A stretch of DNA of 6,590 bases from Bacteroidota bacterium (GCA_023393375.1 JAEWLI010000028.1:1-6590); one strand, 5' to 3'. Positions 1 through 6,317 are shown, numbered from the stretch's first letter. Notes: generated by a model from the sequence alone, not told the origin. Made by a program: numbers and translations.

Positions 1-2197
1 TATAGGCAAAGTTTTCCAGCCATTTATTCATCGCATACCAAGCGATGGGTGTGGCGATGATGAAAGCAATGGTCACCCATTTCACGAAATCCTGGTTCAA
101 CAACTTCATTACTTCCCATATTTTTGCCCCGTTCACTTTGCGGATGCCGATTTCTTTGGTTTTTTTCAGACATGTCATAAAGATATGGCCAAGGATCCCC
201 ATACATGTTAAAGTAATAGCGATGAGAGAAAAGAAGGTGATGGAATTTGCCAGACGCTCTTCTTTGGCATACATGGCCTGAAATTGCTCATCATAAAATG
301 TATATTTCAAAGGTTCATCCGGCACATAACTTTTCAACAACTGTTCAATTTGCCTCACAAAATCCCGTACATTGTGATGGGAAAACCGTACAGACAAAGT
401 ACCACCCACATTTTCCGGATCATATATTAATGCTACTGGCTCGATTAAACTGTGCAGGGAATGGACATGGAAATTATTCGTTATGCCAATGATCTGATAC
501 TCTTGAGAACCTACAGCAAATGACTTGCCTTCAATGTTGTCATATTCAAAATGTTTTATTGCAGCTTCATTTAACAAACACACTTTATTATTGTCACCCT
601 GATGAAACTCACGGCCTACCAGACGCTTTATGCCCATGGTTTGGATGTAATCTTCATCGATGCTGATGCAGTTTACGGTAAAAGCCTTGTCATTATGATT
701 TGCTTGAACTCCCATACTGATATTGCCAGGGCCTCCATTACTGAGGGCACTTTCTATTACAAAAGGCAGCTTGTTGATTTCTTGCTTTAGGCTTATTGCC
801 TTTTCTCTTATGGTATATGGCACATCTATACGCATCAACAGTTCTTTGTCGAAACCAAGTTCTGCGTGTTTGGTATGCTGAAGTTGTTTTACAACAATCA
901 TTACAATAGCCATTAAAGCTATTGAGACCGCAAGTTGAAAGGTAAGTGTCACCTGTTTGCCAATCTGTTTATTGTTTCTTGTCCCAAAACCAGAAAGGAA
1001 TTCGGTAATCTTAAACCGTGAAAGGATGTATATCGGGCCAAGACTGTTGATAATAATAACTACAATTAGTACTACTGCATAAATTGGGGCTTGGGATAGA
1101 AAGTCTTGCCAGCTCAGTTGCAAAGCTTTGCCAAATAGTGTTTCTGAAAAGGGCAGGCTTAAAGCAGTGATCAAAAAAGACACTATCACAGCAATTAAAA
1201 TACCTAACGAAACTTCTGTAAAGGAGTAGTTGATCAGGTGCATCCAACTGGCTCCATTGGTTTTAGTTATTCCTATTTCTTTCAACTTGGAAAAACGAAC
1301 CGAAATGGAATAATTGAAATAATTGATACTAGCCAAAAAGATGATCAGCAGGGCAATCACCATATAAATGCGCAACAGGGTCGGGCTTCCTTTCTGGTGG
1401 TTATCAATTGCTGGCAATGTAGAAAGATAAATGTCGGCAAGATTTTGCAAACCCACACTGTCCACATTCATACCTACAGCACCGATAGTGCTGTTGAGCT
1501 TCTCAGTAAAAATTGCAGGTGCGGTATCTTTATTTAACTGCAGGTAATGGTTTGTCTGATTCCTGCATCCAGAGCCATCACAAACCATTACCATTCGGTA
1601 GTGAGGGTTCTCACTATTCAAGATCACACCAGCTTTGAAGGATGAGTTAGCTGGCAACTCTTTGATGATTGCGGTAACATTTCCATGAAAATTGGACATG
1701 CTAACCCTTTGACCCAATGGGTTTTGCGCTCCAAACAAAGCTTTGGCTATAGGTTCAGTCAGAACAATTGACTCCTGCCCATCAAATGGTTTACTGCCAA
1801 TACTTTGTATCACTTCTACCGAAAATATATCAAAAAAGTTATTGGTGGTAGACATTACTTGATTTATCTGTGTACTTGTTTTGGCAACCTCATTCTTCAG
1901 GGTAAATTCAGACCCCGCCATAAAATCCATCGGACAAGCGTCTTTGATCTCGGGATAATTATCAAGCAATATTGGGAACAAATCATAGTTTATGTGGAAA
2001 TTGTGGTTTTTTGCATTATACAGGCGGTATATCTGTTTGTGGTTGATAAAATCTTGGTTCACCCGCATTTCATTATAATGAAATAATCCAATAAGTTTGG
2101 TGGCAGAAAAAGCTATAGCAAATCCTCCAATAATTAATGCGGAATAAACCCAATTTTTATGAAGGTTTCGAAATGCCAATTTAAGGTTAAAGTTCAT
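1..2197 (-). CDS. MacB/FtsX-type ABC transporter permease, C-terminus cut by window edge
   Basis: Inner-membrane permease of a MacB/FtsX-like ABC system that couples ATP hydrolysis to conformational change in its periplasmic domain. My manual translation from ATG at 2197-2195 (MNFNLKLAFRNLHKNWVYS) stays open for 732 codons to the window edge. Visible order: TM1 about 18-38; periplasmic MacB-PCD-like domain 40-270; TM2 about 275-297; TM3 328-349; TM4 370-392; TM5 418-437; second periplasmic domain 440-645; TM6 650-675; TM7 705-722. Two cytoplasmic coupling motifs follow TM2 and TM6, EIGITKTNGAS (307-317) and EIGIRKVNGAK (682-692), so this is the duplicated (two FtsX units) architecture common in Bacteroidota. 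The visible end, AMNKWLENFAY, is the usual run-in to the last TM, so about 50 residues are missing. The ATPase stop is 70 bp upstream, consistent with co-transcription. A Cys pair (C206, C211) lies in the first periplasmic domain. Family is secure; substrate is unknown. Confidence 0.93.
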   Translation of the reverse strand, partial: MNFNLKLAFRNLHKNWVYSALIIGGFAIAFSATKLIGLFHYNEMRVNQDFINHKQIYRLYNAKNHNFHINYDLFPILLDNYPEIKDACPMDFMAGSEFTLKNEVAKTSTQINQVMSTTNNFFDIFSVEVIQSIGSKPFDGQESIVLTEPIAKALFGAQNPLGQRVSMSNFHGNVTAIIKELPANSSFKAGVILNSENPHYRMVMVCDGSGCRNQTNHYLQLNKDTAPAIFTEKLNSTIGAVGMNVDSVGLQNLADIYLSTLPAIDNHQKGSPTLLRIYMVIALLIIFLASINYFNYSISVRFSKLKEIGITKTNGASWMHLINYSFTEVSLGILIAVIVSFLITALSLPFSETLFGKALQLSWQDFLSQAPIYAVVLIVVIIINSLGPIYILSRFKITEFLSGFGTRNNKQIGKQVTLTFQLAVSIALMAIVMIVVKQLQHTKHAELGFDKELLMRIDVPYTIREKAISLKQEINKLPFVIESALSNGGPGNISMGVQANHNDKAFTVNCISIDEDYIQTMGIKRLVGREFHQGDNNKVCLLNEAAIKHFEYDNIEGKSFAVGSQEYQIIGITNNFHVHSLHSLIEPVALIYDPENVGGTLSVRFSHHNVRDFVRQIEQLLKSYVPDEPLKYTFYDEQFQAMYAKEERLANSITFFSLIAITLTCMGILGHIFMTCLKKTKEIGIRKVNGAKIWEVMKLLNQDFVKWVTIAFIIATPIAWYAMNKWLENFAY

Positions 2198-2267
2198 GGA
2201 GTTTAGCTTTTATGAAAATCGCATTAAACCTAAATGATGAAAGATTCATGAATTCCCTATGAACATT
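2198..2267. other. ATPase-permease intergenic gap
   Basis: This 70-bp AT-rich spacer separates the ATPase stop from the permease start. It contains the short perfect palindrome ATTCATGAAT (2244-2253). I see no convincing promoter and no stem followed by a T run, so read-through from the ATPase gene into the permease gene is likely. Confidence 0.5.
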
Positions 2268-2984
2268 TTAAAGGCCAATCGCATCCGGATCCATTACATC
2301 CTCCAACTGTCGTTTTTCCTCTTCTGTGATTACCCTGCCATCGAACAGGTTGATGATCCGGTGTGCAAAACCAGCATCACGATCAGAGTGGGTCACCATC
2401 ACGATGGTAGTACCTTCCCTGTTCAGTTCCAATAGCAATTTCATCACTTCAAGGCCGTTTTTGGAGTCCAGGTTACCGGTAGGTTCATCAGCGAGGATCA
2501 GTTTTGGATTGGCTACCACTGCACGGCATAATGCCACACGTTGTTGCTGTCCACCCGACAATTGTTGGGGGAAATGTTTTCTTCTATGACCAATCTTCAT
2601 CCGATCCAGTACATCTTCCACCATTTTTTTCCGTTCTGAAGCTTTTAGCTTTAAATAGATCAATGGCAGTTCCACGTTTTCATATACATTCAACTCATCG
2701 ATCAGGTTAAAGCTTTGAAAGACAAAACCGATATTTCCTTTTCTCAAAGAAGTGCGGTGCCTTTCCTTAAACTTAGACACCTCCTTCCCATCAAAGAAAT
2801 ACTCCCCACTACTGGGATTGTCGAGCAGCCCTATGATATTCAGCAAAGTAGATTTGCCACATCCGGAAGGCCCCATAATGGCCACAAATTCGCCTTTTTT
2901 CACATGTACATCTACATTGTTCAAGGCCGTAGTTTCCACCTCTTCTGTGCGGAAAACTTTTGAGAGTTCGTTAGTTCGAATCAT
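2268..2984 (-). CDS. MacB/LolD-type ABC transporter ATP-binding protein
   Basis: Cytoplasmic ATPase that should power the permease encoded just downstream. All motifs of an intact nucleotide-binding domain are visible in its 238 residues: Walker A GPSGCGKST (38-46), Q-loop VFQSFNL with Q90, signature LSGGQQQR (142-149), Walker B LILADEP (162-168) with catalytic E167, D-loop GNLDS (170-174) and H-loop H199. Length and motif spacing fit the stand-alone MacB/LolD/FtsE group. The extension after residue 215 is short and acidic (EEEKRQLEDVMDPDAIGL). The ATG at 2984 is chosen because MIRTNELSKVF is the normal family start and the upstream sequence is repeat-rich and non-coding. No strong Shine-Dalgarno sequence is seen, which is usual in Bacteroidota. 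In the transcript the gene follows the S23 cassette and precedes the permease. MacB-like efflux versus LolD-like lipoprotein release cannot be decided from the ATPase alone, but the adaptor and TolC neighbours favour efflux. Confidence 0.96.
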   Translation of the reverse strand: MIRTNELSKVFRTEEVETTALNNVDVHVKKGEFVAIMGPSGCGKSTLLNIIGLLDNPSSGEYFFDGKEVSKFKERHRTSLRKGNIGFVFQSFNLIDELNVYENVELPLIYLKLKASERKKMVEDVLDRMKIGHRRKHFPQQLSGGQQQRVALCRAVVANPKLILADEPTGNLDSKNGLEVMKLLLELNREGTTIVMVTHSDRDAGFAHRIINLFDGRVITEEEKRQLEDVMDPDAIGL

Positions 2985-2998
2985 AATAATTAGATTTT

Positions 2999-3027
2999 AG
3001 GAAAAAGGAGCAAGGAGAAAGGAGCAA
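2999..3027. repeat. Heptanucleotide repeat array A (left inverted arm)
   Basis: Four GGAnnAA heptads in tandem on the plus strand: GGAAAAA (3000-3006), GGAGCAA (3007-3013), GGAGAAA (3014-3020), GGAGCAA (3021-3027). Bases 2999-3025 are the reverse complement of 3569-3595 at 25 of 27 positions. The array therefore forms the left arm of a long imperfect inverted repeat around the S23 gene. It lies 15 bp upstream of the ATPase start, inside the ATPase leader on the minus-strand transcript. Confidence 0.85.
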
Positions 3028-3115
3028 GGAAGCTCTTGTGCAATTTGTTCCATTTTTCTATTAAGCATTGTTTTAACAAGATTCTTAAAAGACTTGGAGG
3101 AGGAAGTACTTAGTT
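3028..3115. other. Spacer between repeat arrays A and B
   Basis: This 88-bp stretch between two repeat arrays has no recognisable gene. On the minus strand one frame is open for about 40 codons with no initiating codon near its beginning, from the TAA inside array B to the TAA formed at 2996-2994. It encodes KLSTSSSKSFKNLVKTML and then reads on through array A as hydrophobic residues. I cannot recognise this peptide; it may be chance or a decayed coding end. No clear TAnnTTTG promoter for the ATPase gene is seen. Confidence 0.4.
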
Positions 3116-3152
3116 TTACCCCTTATCCCTTACTCCTTTTTCCTTGTTCCTT
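3116..3152. repeat. Heptanucleotide repeat array B (direct-repeat copy next to S23 stop)
   Basis: Read on the minus strand this array is five heptads: GGAACAA, GGAAAAA, GGAGTAA, GGGATAA, GGGGTAA (plus-strand 3150 down to 3116). Bases 3135-3152 (cctttttccttgttcctt) match 3586-3603 exactly, an 18-bp perfect direct repeat bracketing the S23 gene. The copy ends 2 bp from the S23 stop codon. It also has a perfect 12-bp inverted match to array A (2999-3010 with 3133-3144), so a local A-B hairpin is possible. Confidence 0.85.
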
Positions 3153-3154
3153 CG

Positions 3155-3520
3155 TCATTTAAACTTTGTTTGTCTTGTTTTAATCAATCCATAAATCATG
3201 GATGATATTTGTTTTATTTCATTTAATAAGTTATCCGCTGTTTCTTCATCAATGTATTTTAATTTTTTAGCTAAATATATAAATGTTCTACATTCACCTG
3301 ATGAGCCTCTAGCAATGAAAAGAAATCTCACATATTCTTTATTAGAATCTCTTTCAAAACCTTCAGCAATATTGGAAGGAATGGAAACAGATGCTCTCTG
3401 TATTTGATCCCTGAAACCAAAATCCTTCAATGAACCAAAATTATTGTAGATTGCAATCACGAAATCCATTGACCTTTGCCATATTAGGAGATCTTCAAAA
3501 CGTTCTATACTTTTTTCCAT
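3155..3520 (-). CDS. Four-helix-bundle protein, S23 / 23S rRNA intervening-sequence family
   Basis: Small protein (121 aa) of the S23/IVP family, which is known from open reading frames inside intervening sequences of 23S rRNA and which folds as a four-helix bundle that oligomerises. Family signatures are clear: FEDLLIWQ (8-15), the Q(I/L)xRASVSIPSNIAEGF block (39-55), SNKEYVRFLFIARGSSGE (59-76), and LAKKLKYI (83-90). Length is normal and no key segment is lost. The biochemical role of free-standing members is not established; the fold is shared with the accessory protein Avd of diversity-generating retroelements, but no reverse transcriptase is present here. Start: ATG at 3520, matching the usual short leader before FEDL. 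By hand count GC is about 30 percent across 3181-3480, against about 50 percent in a sampled part of the ATPase gene. It splits the adaptor and ATPase genes of an export operon and is bounded by repeat arrays, so I infer it is an inserted cassette and not part of the pump. Confidence 0.93.
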   Translation of the reverse strand: MEKSIERFEDLLIWQRSMDFVIAIYNNFGSLKDFGFRDQIQRASVSIPSNIAEGFERDSNKEYVRFLFIARGSSGECRTFIYLAKKLKYIDEETADNLLNEIKQISSMIYGLIKTRQTKFK

Positions 3521-3607
3521 GCTTTTAAATCTTATTGTTTAAACATGAATAAATATATGAAAAAAAGAGATCCTTTCTCCTTGTTCCTTTTTCCTTGTTC
3601 CTTTTGT
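3521..3607. other. Adaptor-S23 intergenic gap
   Basis: This 87-bp gap lies between the adaptor stop (3608-3610) and the S23 start. It holds repeat array C next to the adaptor stop and then about 48 bp of AT-rich sequence before the S23 ATG. No strong ribosome-binding site or TAnnTTTG element is seen, so I cannot tell whether the S23 gene has its own promoter. Confidence 0.5.
3569..3603. repeat. Heptanucleotide repeat array C (right inverted arm and direct-repeat copy)
   Basis: Read on the minus strand this is GGAACAA, GGAAAAA, GGAACAA, GGAGAAA followed by GGATC (plus-strand 3601 down to 3569). It plays two roles. Bases 3569-3595 are an inverted match to array A (25 of 27), and 3586-3603 are an exact 18-bp direct match to array B (3135-3152). 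It begins 4 bp after the adaptor stop codon, so the foreign-looking segment starts almost exactly at the end of the adaptor gene. Confidence 0.85.
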
Positions 3608-4876
3608 CTAATTCAAAATCAGTTTCTCATTCTCCCCAAACGTTTCATAACCTGATGTTACCACCTTTTCACCCGCTTCCAGACCTTCCAATACTTCATA
3701 ATATTGCGGGTTTTGGCGACCGATACGAATAGACCGTTTGATGGCTTCCTGACCTCCTTCTTTCAAAACATATATCCATTGCCCTCCGGTTGATTGGAAG
3801 AATCCTCCTCTCGGGATGAGTACTGCATCCTGTGTTTCACCCAACTGCAAACTCAGGTGGTAACTTTGGCCTGTGCGGATATTTTCCGGCATATTGCCCC
3901 GAAATATCAGGTCTACTTCAAATCGTCCGTCCCGGACTTCAGGATATACTTTCGTTAGCATCAATTGATATTGGTCATTTTGCCTTTCCAGGCTCGCTTC
4001 AAGACCATTTCTAACCCTGTCAATATAATGTTCGTCGATCTTCGCTTTGATTTTGTAGGAAGTGAGTACGTTCACCTGCCCTACCCTTTGCCCCGGACTG
4101 ATTGATTGTCCCAGCTCAGCCATTAATAATCCCAACTGCCCATCAACAGGAGCTTTTATGTTCAGGTCCTCTTGTCTTTGATAAATCAGTTCCATGTTAA
4201 GTTCCATGTTATCCAGGTTCAGTGTGATCTTTTCAATTTGGTTTTTTCTGAAAATAGAATCCTGAATGTTTCTTTCTATGGTCAGGTTACGTAACTGAAC
4301 AGCTAAATTGTAATCTTCCTCAGATTTGATAAATTCTTCCCGTGATATCAACTCTTCTTCAAATAGAGATTTTTTCTGCTCGTATGCTCTTTTTTTCTGA
4401 ATCAGTTCATAGTCCAGATTTAGTCTTTCCCGTTGCAGACTCAGTTTCTGTTGTTCCATAGAAATATGCGTTTCTCTCAGGAAATTTGCTTTTTCAGCTA
4501 GTTGCGCCTCACTGTTCAGGATGTTCAGGTTCAGATTAGTATTGTTTAATCTTAAAATCACATCACCTTTTTTTACCATGGCACCTTCTTCGATCAACCT
4601 TTCTTCAACAATCCCACCTTCCACAGCATCCAGATAAACAATAGAAATAGGTTCCACTACCCCTATGATCCTTATAAAATCCTGAAACGGGCCATATACG
4701 GTTTGTTCTATGGTAATTTTATCCTGATCAACTCTGTATGAGCTGGTATTATCCCTGAAAGCCAACACCAATACAACTATTAATAGAAATCCAGCCATCA
4801 GGATATATTTCCAATGCTTGGGTTTGATCCATCTTTTATCTACAATTACTTTATCCATGTTTTCTTTATTCTTCAA
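3608..4876 (-). CDS. HlyD/MacA-family periplasmic adaptor of a tripartite exporter
   Basis: Membrane-fusion protein that should bridge the inner-membrane ABC permease to the TolC-like channel across the periplasm. Domains from the 422-residue reading: cytoplasmic basic start; one TM helix about 23-40 (YILMAGFLLIVVLVLAF); first half of the lipoyl/barrel-sandwich domain about 80-112 (EGGIVEERLIEEGAMVKKGD); long alpha-helical coiled-coil hairpin about 115-235, rich in E, K, Q and L; second lipoyl half IKAPVDGQLG (240-249); beta-barrel about 272-345; membrane-proximal C-terminal domain about 350-420 ending VTSGYETFGENEKLILN. Start choice: the longest frame begins with TTG at 4876 and overlaps the TolC stop by 11 bp. 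The ATG at 4858 (MDKVIVDKRW, 416 aa) leaves a 7-bp gap and looks more like the family's usual start, so I prefer it. Either way it is translationally close to the channel gene. The cargo is not evident. Confidence 0.94.
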   Translation of the reverse strand: MKNKENMDKVIVDKRWIKPKHWKYILMAGFLLIVVLVLAFRDNTSSYRVDQDKITIEQTVYGPFQDFIRIIGVVEPISIVYLDAVEGGIVEERLIEEGAMVKKGDVILRLNNTNLNLNILNSEAQLAEKANFLRETHISMEQQKLSLQRERLNLDYELIQKKRAYEQKKSLFEEELISREEFIKSEEDYNLAVQLRNLTIERNIQDSIFRKNQIEKITLNLDNMELNMELIYQRQEDLNIKAPVDGQLGLLMAELGQSISPGQRVGQVNVLTSYKIKAKIDEHYIDRVRNGLEASLERQNDQYQLMLTKVYPEVRDGRFEVDLIFRGNMPENIRTGQSYHLSLQLGETQDAVLIPRGGFFQSTGGQWIYVLKEGGQEAIKRSIRIGRQNPQYYEVLEGLEAGEKVVTSGYETFGENEKLILN

Positions 4877-6197
4877 TGAGTGATCCGGTTAAATAAAAGT
4901 TGATGGTGCGTTCCATCATGAACAATTGCAGTTTTGTTCGTACTACTTCTGCCGATGCCCGTGCCAGATTATTTTTCACCTCAAAATATTCCATGAGGTT
5001 GATCAGCCCTTCTTCCCTTCTTCTTTCGGCAATCCTAAAAGCTATTACCATACTTTCTTCTTTTTTTAATGCTGACTCATATTCAGCTTCTGCACCTGTC
5101 AGATCAATAATAGCTTCATCTATTTCATAATTCAAATTTCTTAAACCTATATCGAGATTATTTTTTGCTTGTGCTCTTGCTACTGTGGATTGTTGAATAT
5201 TTATCCGTCGTTGAAAACCTGAAAATATGGGGATTTGCAATGACAAACCATAATTCATGCGCATATTGTTATCCATTTGAGATCTGAAAGGGACAATGTC
5301 CCCCTGTTCATTGGTTAAAGTTTCGTAATAACCTGTATTAATCCCTCCATAAACTGACAAGGTTGGTGAAAGATAGGATTTTGCAGTACTGACACTCTTT
5401 TTAGCTGCTTCCAACTGATAATTTAAGGCTTTGATAGATGGAAGAATCACTTGTGCCTGTTGATATAAACTATCGGGAATCTGACCAGATGAATTGGCAA
5501 TCATATCGATATCTTCAACAAGTATGGATGAATCCACAGGAAGGTTCATCAGTCGTTTCAGTGAAAACTCGGACTTTTTTTGTTGATTATGAAACTGCAC
5601 CAGTAAGAATTCATCCTGTGCTAATCGTGCTTCAGCATCACGCAATTCACTTCCTGAAACCAACCCCAGCTCCATGTTTTTCTCAATCCGGTATAGCTCC
5701 TGTTTCGCCAGATCGACCTGATCATTCTGAATTTCCCATAATCTTTTCTGAATCAGATGCAGGGTATACGCTTCGAGTACCTGAAAAGCAATCCGGTTTT
5801 TTTCACTATCTACAGTTTCTTTTGTGGCAGCAAGGTTATATTTTTCAAATGATAGTTGGTTGAATTTCCTGAAACCACTAAACAGTACAAGACTTCCGGA
5901 AATACCATAGGAGTTGGAAAAGAAATCCCTTTCGATGATCGAGTTGGTATTTGGATCGACAGTTTTACCGATATTGATATTATAACCAGCATCAGCACTT
6001 ACCGATGGCAGAAAATTTCCCAATGCTGATTTATAATTCAGTTTGTGGCGATCAATAAGATAATTGTAATTGACCAGTTCCAGATTATTCTCCAGAGCAT
6101 AAAGAATGCACTCCTGATAGGTCCATTTAGTTTGACCCAGCGAAAGCCTGAAACTGCTTATAAATAATATGAGGAATACCAATTTTTTCATATACAC
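4866..6197 (-). CDS. TolC-family outer-membrane channel protein
   Basis: Outer-membrane factor that forms the exit duct of the exporter; members are trimers with a beta-barrel and a long alpha-helical periplasmic tunnel. The 443-residue product starts MYMKKLVFLILFISSFRLSLG, a clear Sec signal peptide with cleavage probably near residue 21-22 (LSLG-Q). The two-fold internal repeat of the OEP domain is visible: the strand-plus-turn motif LFSGFRK (105-111) recurs as PIFSGFQRR (323-331), each followed by a long helical segment, and LPSVSADAGYNI (63-74) parallels LSPTLSVYGGIN (276-287). The acidic, amphipathic helix ending GLINLMEYFEVKNNL (397-411) is typical of the family. There is no lipobox cysteine, so it is not an OprM-like lipoprotein. 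The ATG at 6197 is used; a second ATG two codons on (MKKLVF) is an equally good signal-peptide start. First gene of the minus-strand operon. Confidence 0.95.
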   Translation of the reverse strand: MYMKKLVFLILFISSFRLSLGQTKWTYQECILYALENNLELVNYNYLIDRHKLNYKSALGNFLPSVSADAGYNINIGKTVDPNTNSIIERDFFSNSYGISGSLVLFSGFRKFNQLSFEKYNLAATKETVDSEKNRIAFQVLEAYTLHLIQKRLWEIQNDQVDLAKQELYRIEKNMELGLVSGSELRDAEARLAQDEFLLVQFHNQQKKSEFSLKRLMNLPVDSSILVEDIDMIANSSGQIPDSLYQQAQVILPSIKALNYQLEAAKKSVSTAKSYLSPTLSVYGGINTGYYETLTNEQGDIVPFRSQMDNNMRMNYGLSLQIPIFSGFQRRINIQQSTVARAQAKNNLDIGLRNLNYEIDEAIIDLTGAEAEYESALKKEESMVIAFRIAERRREEGLINLMEYFEVKNNLARASAEVVRTKLQLFMMERTINFYLTGSLIEE

Positions 6198-6205
6198 AAC
6201 CTAAT

Positions 6206-6222
6206 GTCAACCACAATGCCAA
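6206..6222 (-). promoter_or_regulatory. Imperfect sigma-54-like -24/-12 element before the TolC gene
   Basis: The minus strand reads TTGGCATTGTGGTTGAC, which matches TGGCA at -24 and TTG at -12 with the correct spacing (12 bp from G to G), but the critical GC of the -12 box is GA. The predicted start would fall on the annotated ATG at 6197, so the mRNA would be nearly leaderless or translation would begin at the ATG at 6191. The nearby NtrC-like regulator makes a sigma-54 promoter plausible, yet this is a weak call. Confidence 0.25.
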
Positions 6223-6273
6223 TTGTAAATATCGCTGATTTACAGCACTTTAAGGCAGATTTGCATTTTCAAA

Positions 6274-6293
6274 CCTGTCAATTATTAGACAGG
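6274..6293. promoter_or_regulatory. Palindromic operator candidate CCTGTC-N8-GACAGG
   Basis: A perfect 6-bp inverted repeat with an 8-bp AT-only centre (AATTATTA) lies in the divergent intergenic region. Its centre is about 85 bp upstream of the TolC start and about 95 bp upstream of the regulator start. This position and dyad symmetry suit a dimeric response-regulator binding site. A second inverted pair, TGTCAAT (6276-6282) with ATTGACA (6308-6314), shares its left half. Confidence 0.4.
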
Positions 6294-6317
6294 ACACTGT
6301 AAAATTTATTGACACTT

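Larger units (their letters stand above)
2999..3603. mobile_element. Candidate S23/IVS-like cassette bounded by inverted heptad repeats
   Basis: The segment from array A to array C has terminal inverted repeats (25 of 27 bases), an internal 18-bp direct repeat pair around one gene, low GC, and a gene family known to travel in RNA intervening sequences. It interrupts an otherwise compact adaptor-ATPase pair. No transposase or target-site duplication is seen, so autonomous transposition is not supported. In the minus-strand transcript the arms could form a stem of about 26 bp enclosing the gene, similar in layout to rRNA intervening sequences. The status as a mobile unit is inference. Confidence 0.45.

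Noticed and set aside
1805..2086. A 93-codon plus-strand open frame
   Set aside because: It is antisense to the N-terminal part of the permease, whose minus-strand frame is open and matches the family.
1..2197. Frameshifted or degraded permease, because the region shows only short frames when both start and stop are demanded
   Set aside because: Manual reading of the minus strand from 2197 gives one uninterrupted frame to the window edge; the gene simply runs off the window.
3020..3060. Sigma-54 promoter TGGAAC...TTGC on the minus strand before the ATPase gene
   Set aside because: The GG-to-GC spacing is 10 bp where 12 is needed, and the -24 box is poor.
3155..3520. Avd accessory protein of a diversity-generating retroelement
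   Set aside because: Avd shares the four-helix fold, but no reverse transcriptase or template/variable repeat pair exists in the window, and the motifs fit the S23/IVP group.
2999..3603. CRISPR-like repeat array
   Set aside because: The repeats are contiguous 7-bp units without unique spacers, and no cas genes are present.
2999..3603. Classical insertion sequence
   Set aside because: There are inverted ends, but the only gene is an S23-family protein with no transposase motifs, and no target-site duplication outside the inverted arms is visible.
2999..3603. Intervening sequence inside a 23S rRNA gene
   Set aside because: The flanks are protein-coding (adaptor and ATPase), with no rRNA sequence.
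5438..5863. A 141-codon plus-strand open frame
   Set aside because: It lies wholly antisense to the TolC-family gene, which has clear family motifs; the peptide has no recognisable domain.
6252..6266. Second sigma-54 promoter, GGCA...TTGCA on the plus strand
   Set aside because: The GG-to-GC distance is 9 bp where 12 is needed.
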